Below are positions 43,732 through 51,718 of a stretch of 64,000 bases of DNA, in pieces. Below the pieces are notes generated by a model. The model saw only the letters and a list, made by a program, of their open reading frames with translations, did not search any database and was not told where the DNA came from. Position numbers and translations under genes: made by a program. Numbering within the stretch: position 1 is the first letter of the stretch; each line of letters starts with the position of its first letter. Source of the DNA: Nocardia sp. CY41 (GTDB lineage Bacteria; Actinomycetota; Actinomycetes; Mycobacteriales; Mycobacteriaceae); NCBI RefSeq assembly GCF_009829325.1, contig NZ_VUOS01000006.1:310001-374000 (forward strand), written 5' to 3'.

Positions 43732-44468
43732 AGTCTCTCCAGGATCTCGGCCTTCGTCGCGGACCGGTCGATCGCCTCGCGCGGGCTGGGCACGGGGACC
43801 AGCGCGCGCAGCGTGCCGCCGCCGAGCACGGCGATGCGGTCGCCGAGCAGCAGGGCTTCATCGAGGTCGTGGGTGACGAAGACGATGGTGGTGGGGTGGG
43901 CGCGCCAGGTCTGGATCAGCAGGCGCTGCATGGTCTGCCTGGTCTGGGTGTCCAGCGCGCCGAACGGCTCGTCCATCAGCACGGCGCGCGGCGCGGCGGC
44001 CAGGCTGCGCGCCAGCTGCACGCGCTGGCGCATGCCGCCGGACAGGTCGCGCGGCAGGTAGTCGCCGTACCCGGTGAGCCCGACCTCCTCCACCCAGTGC
44101 AGGGCGGTGGCTCTGCGCTCGGCCCGGGGCGTGCCGCGCAGGCGCAGGGCGAGTTCGATGTTCTGGCGTACCGTGCGCCACGGCAACAGCGCGTCGTCCT
44201 GGAACACCAGGGCGCGGTCGGCCGCGGGCCCGGTGACGGGGTCGCCGTCGGCCAGCACGGCTCCGCCTTCCGGCGCGCGCAGTCCGGCGATCGCGCGCAG
44301 CAACGTCGACTTGCCGCATCCGGATTTGCCGACGACGACGAGGATTTCCCCCGGCGCGATCGACAAGTCGAGTCCGTCGAGCACCGGTTCGCCGCCATAC
44401 GCGATCCGGACGCCGGTGAGGCTCAATCGCATTCCGGTCGATGCCGGTGCGTCGATCACTGTGGTCAT
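43728..44468 (-). CDS. ABC transporter ATPase (SsuB/TauB type)
   Basis: This 246-residue ATPase has Walker A VGKSGCGKSTLLRAI, Q-loop LVFQDDALLPWRTV, signature LSGGMRQRVQLAR, Walker B VLMDEPFGALD and VFVTHDLDEAL. DALLPW in the Q-loop region is typical of sulfonate/taurine/nitrate importers. The start overlaps the permease stop and its end overlaps the flavoprotein start. Confidence 0.93.
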   Translation of the reverse strand: MTTVIDAPASTGMRLSLTGVRIAYGGEPVLDGLDLSIAPGEILVVVGKSGCGKSTLLRAIAGLRAPEGGAVLADGDPVTGPAADRALVFQDDALLPWRTVRQNIELALRLRGTPRAERRATALHWVEEVGLTGYGDYLPRDLSGGMRQRVQLARSLAAAPRAVLMDEPFGALDTQTRQTMQRLLIQTWRAHPTTIVFVTHDLDEALLLGDRIAVLGGGTLRALVPVPSPREAIDRSATKAEILERL

Positions 44469-45322
44469 GCTTCGACCTCCCTGGGCAGCCAGCGGGTGAT
44501 GCGGCGGCCGGCCAGCTCGACCAGCCCCGAAGTCGCGAAACCGAGGACGCCGATGGTGATCATGCCGACGAACACCGCCGGATAGTCCACGATGGTGTAG
44601 GCCTGCCAGGTGCGGTAACCGACGCCGAGGCGGCCGGAGATCATCTCCGCGGAGATGAGACAGATCCACGCCACGCCGACGCCGACGGACAGTCCGCTGA
44701 AGACGCCGGGCAGGATGCCGGGGAACACCACCCGCGCGAGGACGTCCAGCCGGGACGCGCCGAGCGTGCGCACGGCGTCCTCCCAGATCGTCGGCAGGGC
44801 GCGCACCGCGTGCCTGGTGCTCACCAGCACCGGGAACAGCGACGCGGTGAAGGTGATGAACACGATGCCGGATTCGTCGCTGGGGAACAGCAGGATCGCG
44901 ACCGGGACCAAGGCGATGGCCGGGATCGGCCGGACCAGTTCGGCCAGCGGGCCGAAGGTGTCGGCCAGCAGCCGCGACCGGCCCAGGCCGATCCCCGCGA
45001 GCACGCCGATCACCGCCGCCAGCCCGAAGCCGGTGACGATTCGGATCAGCGACTGCGCGATGTCCAGGTAGTACTGGTCGGCGCGCAGTTGCGCGCCGAA
45101 TTCGGCGACGATCTCGGTGACGGTCGGCAGCGTGTCGAAACGCAGGCCCGCCCGCACGTTGTTGACCGTGAGCAGTTGCCACAGACCGACCGCGACGGCG
45201 ACCGAGGAGACTCGCAGCAGGCGCGAGCGCCAGGCCGATCGCGGCGTCGGAGTGGCCGCCGATCGGGTGGCGGCGGGTTCGGCTGTGACGGGCGCCGCCG
45301 GTGCGGCGAGTTCGCTGGTCAT
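44465..45322 (-). CDS. ABC transporter permease (SsuC/TauC type)
   Basis: This is a 285-residue permease. An Ala/Pro-rich cytosolic N-terminus is followed by about six helices and the EAA loop (WEDAVRTLGASRLDVLARVVFP). Blocks such as PIPAIALVPVAILLF fit the SsuC family. The ATG at 45322 overlaps the binding-protein stop by ATGA. It forms the importer with its two neighbours. Confidence 0.92.
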   Translation of the reverse strand: MTSELAAPAAPVTAEPAATRSAATPTPRSAWRSRLLRVSSVAVAVGLWQLLTVNNVRAGLRFDTLPTVTEIVAEFGAQLRADQYYLDIAQSLIRIVTGFGLAAVIGVLAGIGLGRSRLLADTFGPLAELVRPIPAIALVPVAILLFPSDESGIVFITFTASLFPVLVSTRHAVRALPTIWEDAVRTLGASRLDVLARVVFPGILPGVFSGLSVGVGVAWICLISAEMISGRLGVGYRTWQAYTIVDYPAVFVGMITIGVLGFATSGLVELAGRRITRWLPREVEA

Positions 45323-46746
45323 CCGCGTACTTCCGTGACGGCCTGGTCGTAGGTGACCGGCGCGGCGGACGGATGCGCCCGCCGGTAGCGCTGCGCGGCC
45401 GCGGGGGTGGTGAAGGGCAGGTAGGCGGCGCCGTCGCGCAGCCAGATCGACTTGTCGGCGAACCAGCGGGTGCCGAGCTCGGTATCGGGGACGTAGGCCG
45501 CGCGGATCGTCCGGCCCTGCGCCTTCGCGGCCTGGACGGCGCGCAGCAGGCAGGTCGGATCCGCGGCCGGTTGCGGCTGGGCTGCGCCGTCCACCCACAG
45601 CTCGCCGGCCAGCGCGGGGTTTTCCGCGGCTTTGCCGCAGACCGGGTCGGCGCCGGTGACCCGGGTCGGGTTGGCATTGGACGCCAGGTCACGGTCGTAG
45701 TCGCCGCGGCCGGTCTCCGCGTACGCCTTGCGCAGCGGCCCGTCGTCGACGAACCGGTCGATGTCCAGGTCCGCGAAGTCGCCGATCGACTTCAGATATG
45801 CCACATCGCCTTTGAGCGCGTTGATCAGGCTCGGCTTGAGCGTGGTGTCGAAACTCGTTCCGCCGGGACCGTTGTAGAGATACACCACCTCCTGCGGCAG
45901 TCCGGACCCGTCGGCGACGATCTTCGCGGCCTCGAACGGCTTCTCCTGCAAGAACCGGGTGGCGTCCAGTTGCGCGGCCAGGAACGCCTGCAGCACCTCC
46001 GGATGCTCGGCGGCGTAGGCGCGCCGGGCGACCACGCCGTGGAAGGTCGGCACGCCGAGTTCGGCGCCGTCGTAGAGCAGCTTGGCCTTGTTCTGGAAGA
46101 CGACCAGCCCCGGCCACGCGACGAACTGGGACAGCGCGCCCACCTGACGGGATTCCAGGGCCGTCGCGCCGACCTGCGGCTGCTGGTTGAGCACCTCCAC
46201 GCCCTTGGCCGGATCGATGCCGGCCCGCGACAGCGCCTGCACCAGCGTGCCGTGCCCGGCCGAGCCCACGCTGGCCGAGATCTTCTGCCCGGCCAGGTCG
46301 GCGATGCCGGTGGCCGCCGAATCGTTCGGCACCACGACCATGTTCAGCGCGCCCTTGGGGTTGTACCCGGTGACCGACACCAGTTCGGTGCGCGAGCGCT
46401 CGTTGACCTGGGTGCGGGAGCCGTTGATCAGCAGCGGGTAGTCACCCATCGACCCGATGTCGATCTTCTCGGCCACCATCTGCGCGGTGATCGGCGCGCC
46501 GGTGTCGTAGTCCTGCCACTCGACCTGGTACTCGGCTCCGCCGCTTGCGGTGATCTTCCGCAGCCGCTGCTCGAGGTAACCCTGCGCGCGCAGCAGCGTG
46601 CCCGCGGTGACGGTGTTGATGGTCTTGGACTGGTAGCCGACGACCACCTTGACGGTGCCCGCCGGTGTGTCGTCGCTCTGCTCCAGCGAGCACCCGGTGA
46701 GCGCGAGCGCGGCGGCGAGCAGGACGGGGGCGAATTTCACTTTCAT
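45319..46746 (-). CDS. Substrate-binding lipoprotein fused to a C-terminal NosL-like domain
   Basis: This 475-residue lipoprotein has signal peptide and lipobox AALALTGC, then an SsuA/TauA-type binding domain (about 30-350) with VVVGYQSKTINT, IDIGSMGDYPLL, DLAGQKISASVGSAGHGTLV. Unlike usual members (320-340 residues) it continues with a 109-residue tail (367-475). The tail reads like NosL/copper-chaperone accessory proteins: DPVCGK, a W/VDG strand, YVPDTELGTRWFADKSIWL, then AYLPFTTPAAAQRYRRAHP and VTYDQAV. NosL-type domains bind copper or other ligands outside the membrane. The fusion is unusual. The ligand is unknown. Confidence 0.88.
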   Translation of the reverse strand: MKVKFAPVLLAAALALTGCSLEQSDDTPAGTVKVVVGYQSKTINTVTAGTLLRAQGYLEQRLRKITASGGAEYQVEWQDYDTGAPITAQMVAEKIDIGSMGDYPLLINGSRTQVNERSRTELVSVTGYNPKGALNMVVVPNDSAATGIADLAGQKISASVGSAGHGTLVQALSRAGIDPAKGVEVLNQQPQVGATALESRQVGALSQFVAWPGLVVFQNKAKLLYDGAELGVPTFHGVVARRAYAAEHPEVLQAFLAAQLDATRFLQEKPFEAAKIVADGSGLPQEVVYLYNGPGGTSFDTTLKPSLINALKGDVAYLKSIGDFADLDIDRFVDDGPLRKAYAETGRGDYDRDLASNANPTRVTGADPVCGKAAENPALAGELWVDGAAQPQPAADPTCLLRAVQAAKAQGRTIRAAYVPDTELGTRWFADKSIWLRDGAAYLPFTTPAAAQRYRRAHPSAAPVTYDQAVTEVRG

Positions 46747-46758
46747 CGGTCTTCCAGA

Positions 46759-46986
46759 TCAGCGGAGCAGGTAGGGCATGTTGACGGTGACGGCGCCGGT
46801 CGGGCAGCGGGCCGCGCAGGGACCGCAGTACCAGCACTCGTCCACGTGCATGAAGGCCTTGCCGTTCTCGGGGTTGATGGCCAGGGAGTCGAGCGGGCAG
46901 ATCTCGACGCACAACGTGCAGCCCTGGATGCACAGCGACTCGTCGATGGTGACGGGGATGTCGGCGCGCTGGTTCACGAGTGCCAT
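46759..46986 (-). CDS. Two-cluster [4Fe-4S] ferredoxin (AprB-like)
   Basis: This 75-residue ferredoxin has two cluster motifs: C-x3-C-x2-C-x3-CP in CIQGCTLCVEICPLDS, and C-x2-C-x2-C-x3-CP in CWYCGPCAARCPTG. The region around the second motif (DECWYCGPC) resembles the beta subunit of adenylylsulfate reductase. It lies between the GntR gene and the binding protein. It likely passes electrons to or from the flavoprotein at the end of the operon. Confidence 0.9.
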   Translation of the reverse strand: MALVNQRADIPVTIDESLCIQGCTLCVEICPLDSLAINPENGKAFMHVDECWYCGPCAARCPTGAVTVNMPYLLR

Positions 46987-47772
46987 CTAGAGGACCTTCC
47001 ATTCGGGGGTGCTGCGGGTCAGGCTGCCGCGCATGGTGATGCGGTCGCCGCGCATGCGGATGTACTCCAGATCGACCGGGCGGCCGTCGTCGAGCCGGGT
47101 CAGTCGTTCCAGCATCAGCAGCGGCGCGCCGCCGGGGATGTCGAGGGTGGAGGCGGTGTGCGGGTCGGCGGGCACCGCCTCCAGGGCGAGGTCGGCCGAG
47201 CCGAGCGAGTGGCCGCTGATGCGTTCCAGCAGCACGAAGACGTCGGTGTGCTCGAGGTCGTGGCCGAGTACCTCGGTGCCGATGTCGGGCACGAGGTAGG
47301 TGAGGTCGAGACTCAGCGGCAGATCCGCGAGGTAGCGCAGCCGCTCCAGGTAGACCACGCGTTCGCCCGGCGCCAGGCCGAGCCTGCGGGCGACGGCGGG
47401 CGGCGCGGTGACGTGCATCGCCGCGCGCACCTCGTTGCGCACGGTGCCGTGGCCCTTGAACGTCTCCTGTAGGCCGAGCAGCGCGTCGAGTCCGTGGTCG
47501 AATTTGCGGGTGGCCACCCGGGTGCCCACTTTGGGCGCCCGGTCGATCAAACCCTCGTCCTTCAACAGCGCCAACGCGTCGCGGACGGTGTTGCGCGAGG
47601 AGCCGTACTCGGCGGCGAGTTCCTGTTCGCTCGGCAGCGCGCCGTCGAACGCGCCCGCGTGCAGTTGGTGCCGCAGAACGTCGGCCACCCGCCGCGCTTG
47701 ATCGGCGCGCAACTGCCGCACCGGCGTGGGCTCCGCTGCCACCGTCTCCGCCTTTCCATCGCTGACCTGCAC
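46987..47772 (-). CDS. GntR/HutC-family regulator
   Basis: This 261-residue regulator has a GntR winged HTH (about residues 20-90: LPSEQELAAEYGSSRNTVRDAL, then GLIDRAPKVGTRVA) and a UTRA ligand domain (about 105-255), with ERVVYLERLRYLADLPLSLDLTYL split over two strands and VDLEYIRMRGDRI near the end. It is the first gene of the ferredoxin-binding protein-permease-ATPase-flavoprotein operon, whose stop abuts the ferredoxin start, so it probably controls this operon in response to a small metabolite. GTG start. Confidence 0.9.
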   Translation of the reverse strand: MQVSDGKAETVAAEPTPVRQLRADQARRVADVLRHQLHAGAFDGALPSEQELAAEYGSSRNTVRDALALLKDEGLIDRAPKVGTRVATRKFDHGLDALLGLQETFKGHGTVRNEVRAAMHVTAPPAVARRLGLAPGERVVYLERLRYLADLPLSLDLTYLVPDIGTEVLGHDLEHTDVFVLLERISGHSLGSADLALEAVPADPHTASTLDIPGGAPLLMLERLTRLDDGRPVDLEYIRMRGDRITMRGSLTRSTPEWKVL

Positions 47773-47978
47773 GAATAGCGACGATAACGGGGTGGCGGCG
47801 GCGAATTCGCCCGCGTTTGTGCCGAGAAAAATCAGGGGATGTTATTGCGCCGGGTCCGTCGTGGTCCGACCTGGCGATATGCGCGGCGGACCGGCTAATA
47901 CGCCACGTCGGACGTCGGCGGCCGAATTCCGATCACAGCGATTCGAAAGCGGGGCCCTGCGGCCCGCGCCGTGCGAAT

Positions 47979-48974
47979 CTACGGTCGCGGACCGTAAGTA
48001 TTGAGGAACAGCACCGGCCCCGCGCCGAAGTCGCCCGCGTCGTCCATGGCGAGCAGCGCGGCGAGTGCTTTGGCGGTGTAGACGGTTTCCAAGTGCAAAC
48101 CGGTCTGTCCGGCGCGCTGCTCGGCTTCCCGGGCAGCGAGCGTGGTGTGGCCGTAGCCGGGGCCGAGCCAATCGGTGGTCATCGTGACGTCCTCGGGCCG
48201 CAGCCCGGTGGGGGTGAAGCGCGCTCCGCGGGCGCGAAGCAGATGTTCGGTCCGGGTGGCGAGACGCACGATGTGCTTCGCGTCGAGTGCGAGTGCGTCG
48301 TTGACGACCACGCCGACGACGCGCGTGCGCAACCCGGCCAGACGCAGACCGAGAGCGAGTCCGGCGGCGGTGCCGCCGGATCCGACGGCGGTGACGATGT
48401 GGCCGGGTTCGGGGAGTTCGCCCGCGCCGACCTGGGCCGCGATTTCGCAAGCCGCCTCGACGTAACCCAGGGCGCCGACCGGTGACGACCCGCCCGCGGG
48501 CAGGAAGTACGGGCGTGTGCCGCCACGGATCCTGCGCAGATACAGCCACGGCGCCGCGAGTATCGTGCGCACCTTGCTGTGCGTGAAATACAAGGTGGCG
48601 CCCGAGTTCCGCAGTCGCCGCAGTTGGGCGCGCACGTGGTCGTCCACCGGTTGGTCGACCAGGGCGAGCGCGGTATCGATGCCCTGGGCGCGGCCGTACA
48701 AGGCCGTGGCGAGCCCCCAGTTCGTTCCGGTGCCGCCGACGGTGAGAATGGTGCGCGCGCCGCGTCGGCGTGCCTCCGGCAGCAGCCATTCCAGCTTGCG
48801 GACCTTGTTGCCGCCCCATCCGCCGTCGCCGTATCCGCTCTCGTCCTTGCACCACAGCTCAGCCGTGGTGCCGAGGTCGCACCGGCGTACGGGCGTCGGG
48901 GCGGTGCCGAGGCGGACGAACGGCAACGTCTCGGCCACCTCGGGAAAGCGCGCGTGCAGTAGCGCTCCGGTCAC
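47979..48974 (-). CDS. PLP-dependent D-cysteine desulfhydrase / ACC deaminase-like enzyme
   Basis: This 331-residue fold-type II PLP enzyme has the internal-aldimine Lys within GGNKVRKLEWLLPEA, a phosphate-binding Gly run in TAVGSGGTAAGLALGL, and TILTVGGTGTNWGLATAL (usual form GGxQSNH, here TGTNW). D-cysteine desulfhydrases release H2S and pyruvate, ACC deaminases open cyclopropane rings, and sequence alone does not decide. The GTG at 48974 overlaps the TetR stop (GTGA), so the pair is co-translated and probably autoregulated. Confidence 0.83.
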   Translation of the reverse strand: MTGALLHARFPEVAETLPFVRLGTAPTPVRRCDLGTTAELWCKDESGYGDGGWGGNKVRKLEWLLPEARRRGARTILTVGGTGTNWGLATALYGRAQGIDTALALVDQPVDDHVRAQLRRLRNSGATLYFTHSKVRTILAAPWLYLRRIRGGTRPYFLPAGGSSPVGALGYVEAACEIAAQVGAGELPEPGHIVTAVGSGGTAAGLALGLRLAGLRTRVVGVVVNDALALDAKHIVRLATRTEHLLRARGARFTPTGLRPEDVTMTTDWLGPGYGHTTLAAREAEQRAGQTGLHLETVYTAKALAALLAMDDAGDFGAGPVLFLNTYGPRP

Positions 48975-49597
48975 GGCGTGATCGCCTCGGGGATGCCCAG
49001 CAGCGCCGCCTGGACCTCGTGCAGCCGGTCGACGTCGCCGCGAATGCCCGCGACGCTGTCGTTGTACAGGAACGCCTCGCCGAGCCGGACCAGCGCGTAG
49101 GCCAGTAGCGCCGGTTCCAGCGGGGGCTGATAGCCGTCCTCTTCCGTCGCGCGGACGATCAGCTCCTGGACGGTGCCGACGACCAGCGGTTGCACCGGGC
49201 CGTCGCCCGCGGTGAGAATGCGCAGCCCGGACAGCGGCTCGTTCTCGAAATAGCGCCGGAACGGTTCGTTGTCGGTCATCCACCGGTTGACCCGGTACAG
49301 CACGTCCAGGATGCGCCGCGCTCCGGTGGAGCGACGGCGGGCGTCGGCGCGGGTGAGCAGCGCCTCGAACTCCCCGGCCAGGACCGCACCGAGCACCCCG
49401 TCGCGGGAGCCGAACCAGCGGTAGACCGACGCGCGGCTGAGCCCGAGCTGTCCGGCGATCGCCTGGATGTCCACGCGCTCACCGGCCAGGAACGCCCGGC
49501 GGGCATGCTCGATGACCTGTTCCCTGGTCGCGGAGGCCGGTCGGCCGGGAGGGCGAGTGGTCCGCTGGCTGGAATCGATCACCGCGGAATGATACAT
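48971..49597 (-). CDS. TetR-family regulator, QsdR-like
   Basis: This 208-residue TetR protein has an N-terminal Arg/Pro-rich arm (TRPPGRPASATREQVIEHAR) and HTH (IQAIAGQLGLSRASVYRWFG, SRDGVLGAVL). The C-terminal region resembles QsdR, the lactone-sensing repressor of Rhodococcus, in VNRWMTDNEPFRRYFENEP and YALVRLGEAFLYND. The ATG at 49597 lies inside a 24-bp palindrome, which fits autorepression. An internal GTG start is possible. The PLP-enzyme gene is translationally coupled behind it. Confidence 0.83.
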   Translation of the reverse strand: MYHSAVIDSSQRTTRPPGRPASATREQVIEHARRAFLAGERVDIQAIAGQLGLSRASVYRWFGSRDGVLGAVLAGEFEALLTRADARRRSTGARRILDVLYRVNRWMTDNEPFRRYFENEPLSGLRILTAGDGPVQPLVVGTVQELIVRATEEDGYQPPLEPALLAYALVRLGEAFLYNDSVAGIRGDVDRLHEVQAALLGIPEAITP

Positions 49598-49614
49598 CGT
49601 CGAGACGGTGTATC
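49591..49614. promoter_or_regulatory. 24-bp palindrome over the qsdR-like start, GATACA-N12-TGTATC
   Basis: GATACATCGTC-GA-GACGGTGTATC is symmetric except for one position pair. It overlaps the TetR start codon. The same half-site spacing recurs at 51437-51460, before the acyl-CoA dehydrogenase gene. Confidence 0.7.
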
Positions 49615-49628
49615 GAAACGGGCTGTGT

Positions 49629-51422
49629 TCAGAACCAGGCGTCGCGCATCTGCAGAGTAGTCCGGTCCAGCCGGGCCAGCAGATCCAGCGCCGGTGCGGT
49701 CTTGGGCAATTCGAAACGATAGAAGAACCGGGCCGCGTGCCGCTTGCCATCGTAGAAATCGCCGGAACGATCCCCGGCTGCGAGGAACTGTTCGAGCCAG
49801 ATCCAGGCCAGCACAGTGTGCCCGAACGCTTCCAGGTATACCGAGCTGTTGGCCAGCGCGGCCTCGGCATCGCCGGAGGCGAACAGTCCGGCGGTCACCT
49901 CGACCAACCGCCGCCATGCCGAATCCAGCTCCGCGGCGAGTTCGGCCGCCTCGCCGCCCGCCGCGCGTGCGGCGGTGATGGTCGCATCGACGCGCGCACC
50001 GAGCGCGAGCAGGCTGGCGCCGCCCTGCTGGGTGACTTTGCGTCCCAGTAGGTCCAGGCCCTGGATGCCGTGTGTGCCCTCGTGGATCGGGTTGAGCCGG
50101 TTGTCCCGGTAATGCTGCTCGACGTTGTATTCACGGGTGTAGCCGTAGCCGCCGAGCACCTGGATGGCAAGGCTGTTGGCCTCGAGGCACCACTGCGACG
50201 GCCAGCTCTTGGCGATCGGGGTGAGGATGTCCAGCAGCAGGGTGACCGCGCGGCGTTCGTCCTCGGATTCGGCGGTGCGCTGTTCGTCCACCAGTCGCGC
50301 GCAGTAGAGCACCAGCGCCAGAGCGCCTTCGGCATAGGACTTCTGCGCCAGCAGCATGCGCTTCACGTCGGCGTGCTCGATGATCGGCCGCTGCGGCGCG
50401 GACGGGTCGGCGGGGAGCTTGGCCCGGCCCTGCGTGCGCGTGCGCGCGTAGTCCAGCGACTCGAGGTACCCGGTGTAGCCGAGCGCCGTGGCGACCAGGC
50501 CGACGCCGATGCGCGCCTCGTTCATCATGTGGAACATGTAGGTCAATCCGCGATGAGGCTGGCCGACCAGGTAGCCGACCGCGCCGGGCGCGCCACCCGG
50601 CGTCCAGCGGCCCTCGCCGAAATTCAGCACGGTGTTGACCGTGCCGCGGAAGCCCATCTTGTGGTTGAGCCCGGCCAGCGCGACGTCGTTGCGCTCGCCG
50701 ATCGATCCGTCGTCGCCGACCAGGAACCGGGGCACCACGAACAGCGAGATGCCCTTGGTGCCCGCGGGCCCGCCGGGGATCTTGGCCAGCACCAGGTGCA
50801 CGATGTTCTCACCGAGCTCGTGATCGCCGCCCGAGATCCACATCTTGGTGCCGAACAGGCGGTACGTACCGTCGTCCTGCGGTTCGGCGCGGGTGACGAT
50901 GTCGGCCAGCGACGACCCGGCCTGCGGCTCCGACAGGCACATGGTGCCGAAGAAGCGGCCCTCGAGCATGGGCCCGACGAACTTCTCGACGTGCTCGGGT
51001 CCATGGGCGATGAGCAGATTCGCGTTGGCGACGGTGAGGAACGGGTAGCCCGCGGTGCCGGGGTTGGCCGCCTGGAACCAGGCGTAGCTCGCCTGCGCGA
51101 CGGTCGCGGGCAGCTGTGCGCCGCCGAGTTCGTAATCCATTGCCGCCGAGGGCAGCCCGGCCTTGGCGAAAGCGGCCAGCGCCTGGCCGACCTCCGGGAT
51201 GATGGTCACGCGTTCGCCGTCGAAGGTGGGTTCGTTGGCGTCGTTGAGCTTGTTGTGCGGCGCGAAGTACTTGGTGGCGAGCTGCTCGCTGAGCTCGAGT
51301 ACCGCGTCGAAGGTCTCCCGCGAGTGCTCGGCGTACCGCGCGCGCTTGGTCAGCCCCTCGACGTCCAGCCACTCGTAGAGCAGGAAATCGAGATCGCGCC
51401 GGGACAGCAGGGTCGACCGCAT
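49629..51422 (-). CDS. Acyl-CoA dehydrogenase, C-terminally extended type
   Basis: This protein of about 597 residues is an acyl-CoA dehydrogenase with the longer C-terminus of the FadE5/DUF1974-like group. Blocks: FGTMCLSEPQAGSSLADI (FAD-binding CLSEP), KMWISGGDHELG, FVVPRFLVG, IEHADVKRMLLAQKSYAEGA, and QVLGGYGYTREYNVEQHYRD with HEGTHGIQGLDLLGRK. It catalyses alpha-beta oxidation of an acyl-CoA in beta-oxidation. The ATG at 51422 has AAAGGA 7 nt upstream. An ATG at 51443 would overlap an operator-like element. Probably regulated with the qsdR-like gene (inference). Confidence 0.9.
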   Translation of the reverse strand: MRSTLLSRRDLDFLLYEWLDVEGLTKRARYAEHSRETFDAVLELSEQLATKYFAPHNKLNDANEPTFDGERVTIIPEVGQALAAFAKAGLPSAAMDYELGGAQLPATVAQASYAWFQAANPGTAGYPFLTVANANLLIAHGPEHVEKFVGPMLEGRFFGTMCLSEPQAGSSLADIVTRAEPQDDGTYRLFGTKMWISGGDHELGENIVHLVLAKIPGGPAGTKGISLFVVPRFLVGDDGSIGERNDVALAGLNHKMGFRGTVNTVLNFGEGRWTPGGAPGAVGYLVGQPHRGLTYMFHMMNEARIGVGLVATALGYTGYLESLDYARTRTQGRAKLPADPSAPQRPIIEHADVKRMLLAQKSYAEGALALVLYCARLVDEQRTAESEDERRAVTLLLDILTPIAKSWPSQWCLEANSLAIQVLGGYGYTREYNVEQHYRDNRLNPIHEGTHGIQGLDLLGRKVTQQGGASLLALGARVDATITAARAAGGEAAELAAELDSAWRRLVEVTAGLFASGDAEAALANSSVYLEAFGHTVLAWIWLEQFLAAGDRSGDFYDGKRHAARFFYRFELPKTAPALDLLARLDRTTLQMRDAWF

Positions 51423-51436
51423 CAGCCAGTCCTTTC

Positions 51437-51460
51437 GAGACATGTTCGACTTACTGTATC
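51437..51460. promoter_or_regulatory. GAGACA-N12-TGTATC element upstream of the acyl-CoA dehydrogenase
   Basis: The half-sites and their 12-nt spacing match the palindrome at the qsdR-like start except for one base. It lies 15 bp upstream of the preferred start codon. A second site for the same repressor is inferred. Confidence 0.5.
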
Positions 51461-51718
51461 TTACGGACCGGTGGCCGGATGTCTACCGGTGCGGTCGCGC
51501 GCTCTCGGCGCCGAAGCAGGTCGTCTTCGCCGCCGGTGCTTCGATCGCGGTCCGGCGAGGTGGGTGAGGTGGTCGGTCGGCACGCTCCGGCCGGGATTTT
51601 TCGGCCGGGGCATGGCCTAGCGGTCCGAACGTGGTAGGCGACCTGCCGGAGCTGCCGCAGTTCAGCTGTTGCCATCCAGGCACAGTGCGGCGGGGCGGCG
51701 TCGCCCGTAAGTGGCCGG

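Noticed and set aside
42265..44061. 598-residue plus-strand open frame
   Set aside because: It is antisense to the AprA-like flavoprotein and ABC ATPase genes, whose motifs are clear. Composition is typical of a shadow frame.
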